Source: a virus. Taken from it: DNA of 23,808 nucleotides. This document shows, in pieces, positions 22,975 through 23,808 of this stretch. The notes below the pieces were generated by a model, which was not told where the DNA came from, did no database searches, and saw nothing but the letters and a program-made list of their open reading frames with translations. The position numbers and the translations under genes were made by a program. The stretch lies in IMG/VR virus record IMGVR_UViG_3300005253_000297, positions 1 through 23,808 of that record. One strand, written 5' to 3'. Numbering within the stretch: the first letter of the stretch is position 1; each line of letters starts with the position of its first letter.

Positions 22975-23211
22975 CTATCTCACCGTGTTCCTCTTCAAGT
23001 ACTCCAAGAGCGGGCTCGACTTGAAGAACTGGTCCACCACCCCTGGCATGATGTGCTTGATCGAGAGCGCGTTGATCTCTGCCATCGAGACCCTTTGCCC
23101 CTCGACCGCCGCCAGCTCCACGACCTTCTGGAGAACCTGCGGAGTTGCGGCCGTGACACCGACCGCCACGGTGGCCGCTCCGAAGAGACGAAGGAAGGTT
23201 CTGCGGTCCAT
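22975..23211 (-). CDS. Tat-like leader fused to an N-terminal arm copy of the major capsid protein
   Basis: This 78-residue protein starts at an ATG coupled to the upstream stop (TGATG). Residues 1-24 (MDRRTFLRLFGAATVAVGVT) form a twin-arginine-like leader (RRTFLRLFGAA). Residues 44-75 (MAEINALSIKHIMPGVVDQF, then FKSSPLLEYLKRN) align without gaps to MCP residues 7-38 (DEINTLTTKKIMPGLVDNF, then FKNSPILAFLKRN), with 21 of 32 identical by my hand count. It stops three residues after that block and has no capsid body. It is followed by a leader-bearing decoration paralog, the same order as in the main capsid operon. Possible roles include interference with assembly or a duplicate reduced to a fragment. 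Confidence 0.65.
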   Translation of the reverse strand: MDRRTFLRLFGAATVAVGVTAATPQVLQKVVELAAVEGQRVSMAEINALSIKHIMPGVVDQFFKSSPLLEYLKRNTVR

Positions 23212-23399
23212 CAGTGCCCTCGCCTATCGTGGGAAGCGTTGAGGTGTTCGAAAATCTTGGTTTCGGTTCCGACGAAGGTCATTCCCTCGACCTGGCTCTT
23301 GCAGAAGGGGCAAGCCGCGGTCCACCGTCCCGACTTCTCGTCCTGCTCCGCCACGACTTGGAACCTCCTCGGTGGCTTGCGCTGATCTAGCTTTTCCAT
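23211..23399 (-). CDS. Small C2H2-like zinc-finger protein
   Basis: This 62-residue protein starts at an ATG after GGGGGTGG. After MEKLDQRKPPRRFQVVAEQD, residues ~30-58 read TAACPFCKSQVEGMTF, then EHLNASHDRRGH, giving C-x2-C-x19-H-x4-H, a C2H2-type zinc finger. It could bind DNA or RNA. Its end overlaps the ATG of the Tat-MCP protein (TGATG), so the two are translationally coupled, which hints at a shared function. An in-frame longer form from 23471 overlaps the hairpin region and is unlikely. Confidence 0.6.
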   Translation of the reverse strand: MEKLDQRKPPRRFQVVAEQDEKSGRWTAACPFCKSQVEGMTFVGTETKIFEHLNASHDRRGH

Positions 23400-23421
23400 C
23401 ACGCCACCCCCGTTGAAGGGT

Positions 23422-23500
23422 GAGGCAGCAGCGGGGATTTGAACCTCCGCGGCCAGAACGCTACGACGCAATGCGTAGCGTTGCCGGTACCCTGACCTGC
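23422..23500 (-). other. Stem-loop region with a tRNA-like T-arm
   Basis: Transcribed leftward, the region holds GAGGTTCAAATCCCC, like a tRNA T-arm (T-loop TTCAAAT, stem with one bulged A; positions 23431-23450). Upstream is a perfect 9-bp hairpin, AACGCTACG...CGTAGCGTT with an 8-base loop containing TTGCG (23457-23482). GGCAG and CTGCC ends could pair as an acceptor-like stem. The spacing does not give a regular tRNA: there is no proper D-arm, no 7-base anticodon loop and no CCA. It may be a degenerate or unusual tRNA, an attachment-type sequence or a 5' UTR structure for the next gene. Confidence 0.3.
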
Positions 23501-23520
23501 CACCATCGAGGCCGTCTTTC

Positions 23521-23656
23521 TCACTTCAACCTGAGGGCGACGTCCCTCATCTCCTCCGGCGTCTTGTCCTTGAATAGCCATGGGCCGAATGGACCATTGA
23601 AGAGGAGCATGGCCTGTCCACGGACGACGAAGCTCTGCGGGAGCTGTCATCCTCAT
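23521..23656 (-). CDS. Possible small gene with a one-base frame break
   Basis: One frame gives QLPQSFVVRGQAMLLFNGPF, then GPWLFKDKTPEEMRDVALRL, ending K and TGA at 23521; it reads like a conserved small protein. It lacks an upstream ATG with a good site (only ATG at 23610). The adjacent frame has ATGAGGATGACAGCTCCC at 23656-23639 and then goes wrong. Removing one base near CCCGCAGAG would join them as MRMTAP-QSFVVRGQAM. I treat it as a small gene of about 44 residues with an indel. Otherwise only a 29-residue peptide from 23610 remains. Confidence 0.35.
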
Positions 23657-23670
23657 CTCTTCGAGCAAGC

Positions 23671-23808
23671 CTACCACGCCCTGTCAAGAGAAGAGGAGAA
23701 ACACTCTCTGGGCTCCACGCACGCTCCCTCTACCCCCCGCTCCTCCAGATCCTTATTGAAAGCATCCTGCACTCTTGAAAGTCGCGAGTCAGGATAAAAA
23801 CCAGGTAG
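23671..23808 (-). CDS. C-terminal fragment of a gene entering from the right edge
   Basis: The minus-strand frame is open from the window edge for 45 codons: LPGFYPDSRLSRVQDAFNKD, then LEERGVEGACVEPRECFSSS, LDRAW, then TAG. Codon use and content look like real protein. Too little is present to name it. The next gene's start region follows within about 15 bases, so they would be in one operon. Confidence 0.45.
   Translation of the reverse strand, partial: LPGFYPDSRLSRVQDAFNKDLEERGVEGACVEPRECFSSSLDRAW

Noticed and set aside
23659-23687. Possible promoter with perfect TTGACA at 23687-23682 (minus)
   Set aside because: The -10 position at 17 bases is TCGAAG, only three of six matches, and it lies at the end of the partial upstream gene, so I do not call it.
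1-23808. CRISPR arrays or insertion sequences
   Set aside because: I saw no spaced direct repeats and no transposase motifs. The only mobile-type gene found is the HNH endonuclease.

Overview
The window is about 24 kb of a tailed dsDNA bacteriophage or prophage (Caudoviricetes), GC-rich, probably from an environmental metagenome. Almost every gene is on the minus strand, so the biological order runs from the right edge to the left edge. Genes are packed with ATGA, TGATG or GTGA overlaps, and many start with GTG or TTG. The host is probably a Gram-negative bacterium, because several products carry lipoprotein, Sec or Tat-like leaders; this is inference. No integrase, replication gene or tape measure protein is visible, and both ends of the window cut through genes.

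Layout in transcription order. (1) 23808-20749: small accessory and early genes. They include a C2H2-like zinc-finger protein, two leader-bearing proteins that resemble the major capsid protein N-terminus and the phage's own probable decoration protein, an SH3-like small phage protein, and a DnaJ-type zinc-finger protein that is a candidate small terminase. (2) 20759-14656: a large terminase split into an ATPase gene (19195-20442) and a nuclease gene (14656-15588). Between them lies a 3.6-kb cassette: an M15-type endolysin, a subtilisin-like lipoprotein protease, a secreted Cys-rich protein, a holin-like membrane protein and a small zinc-binding protein. (3) 14656-11157: small conserved virion-module genes, then the portal. 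(4) 11160-10648: an HNH homing endonuclease on the opposite strand with its own promoter. (5) 10548-5066: small basic proteins, scaffold, major capsid protein, decoration or minor virion proteins, and a probable head-tail adaptor. (6) 5056-1: tail appendage genes. These are a signal-peptide-bearing fibre with a lectin-like C-terminus, a signal-peptide-bearing beta-helix protein with a broken frame, a microORF, a small membrane protein and a repeat-rich fibre cut by the left edge.

The packaging proteins (candidate TerS, TerL ATPase and nuclease, portal) and the head genes form one morphogenesis operon, with lysis and secretion genes embedded in it. The most unusual points are the duplicated MCP/decoration pair carrying Tat-like leaders, the split terminase with its exported-enzyme insert, the leader peptides on two tail appendage proteins, and three places where a single-base indel seems to break a gene.
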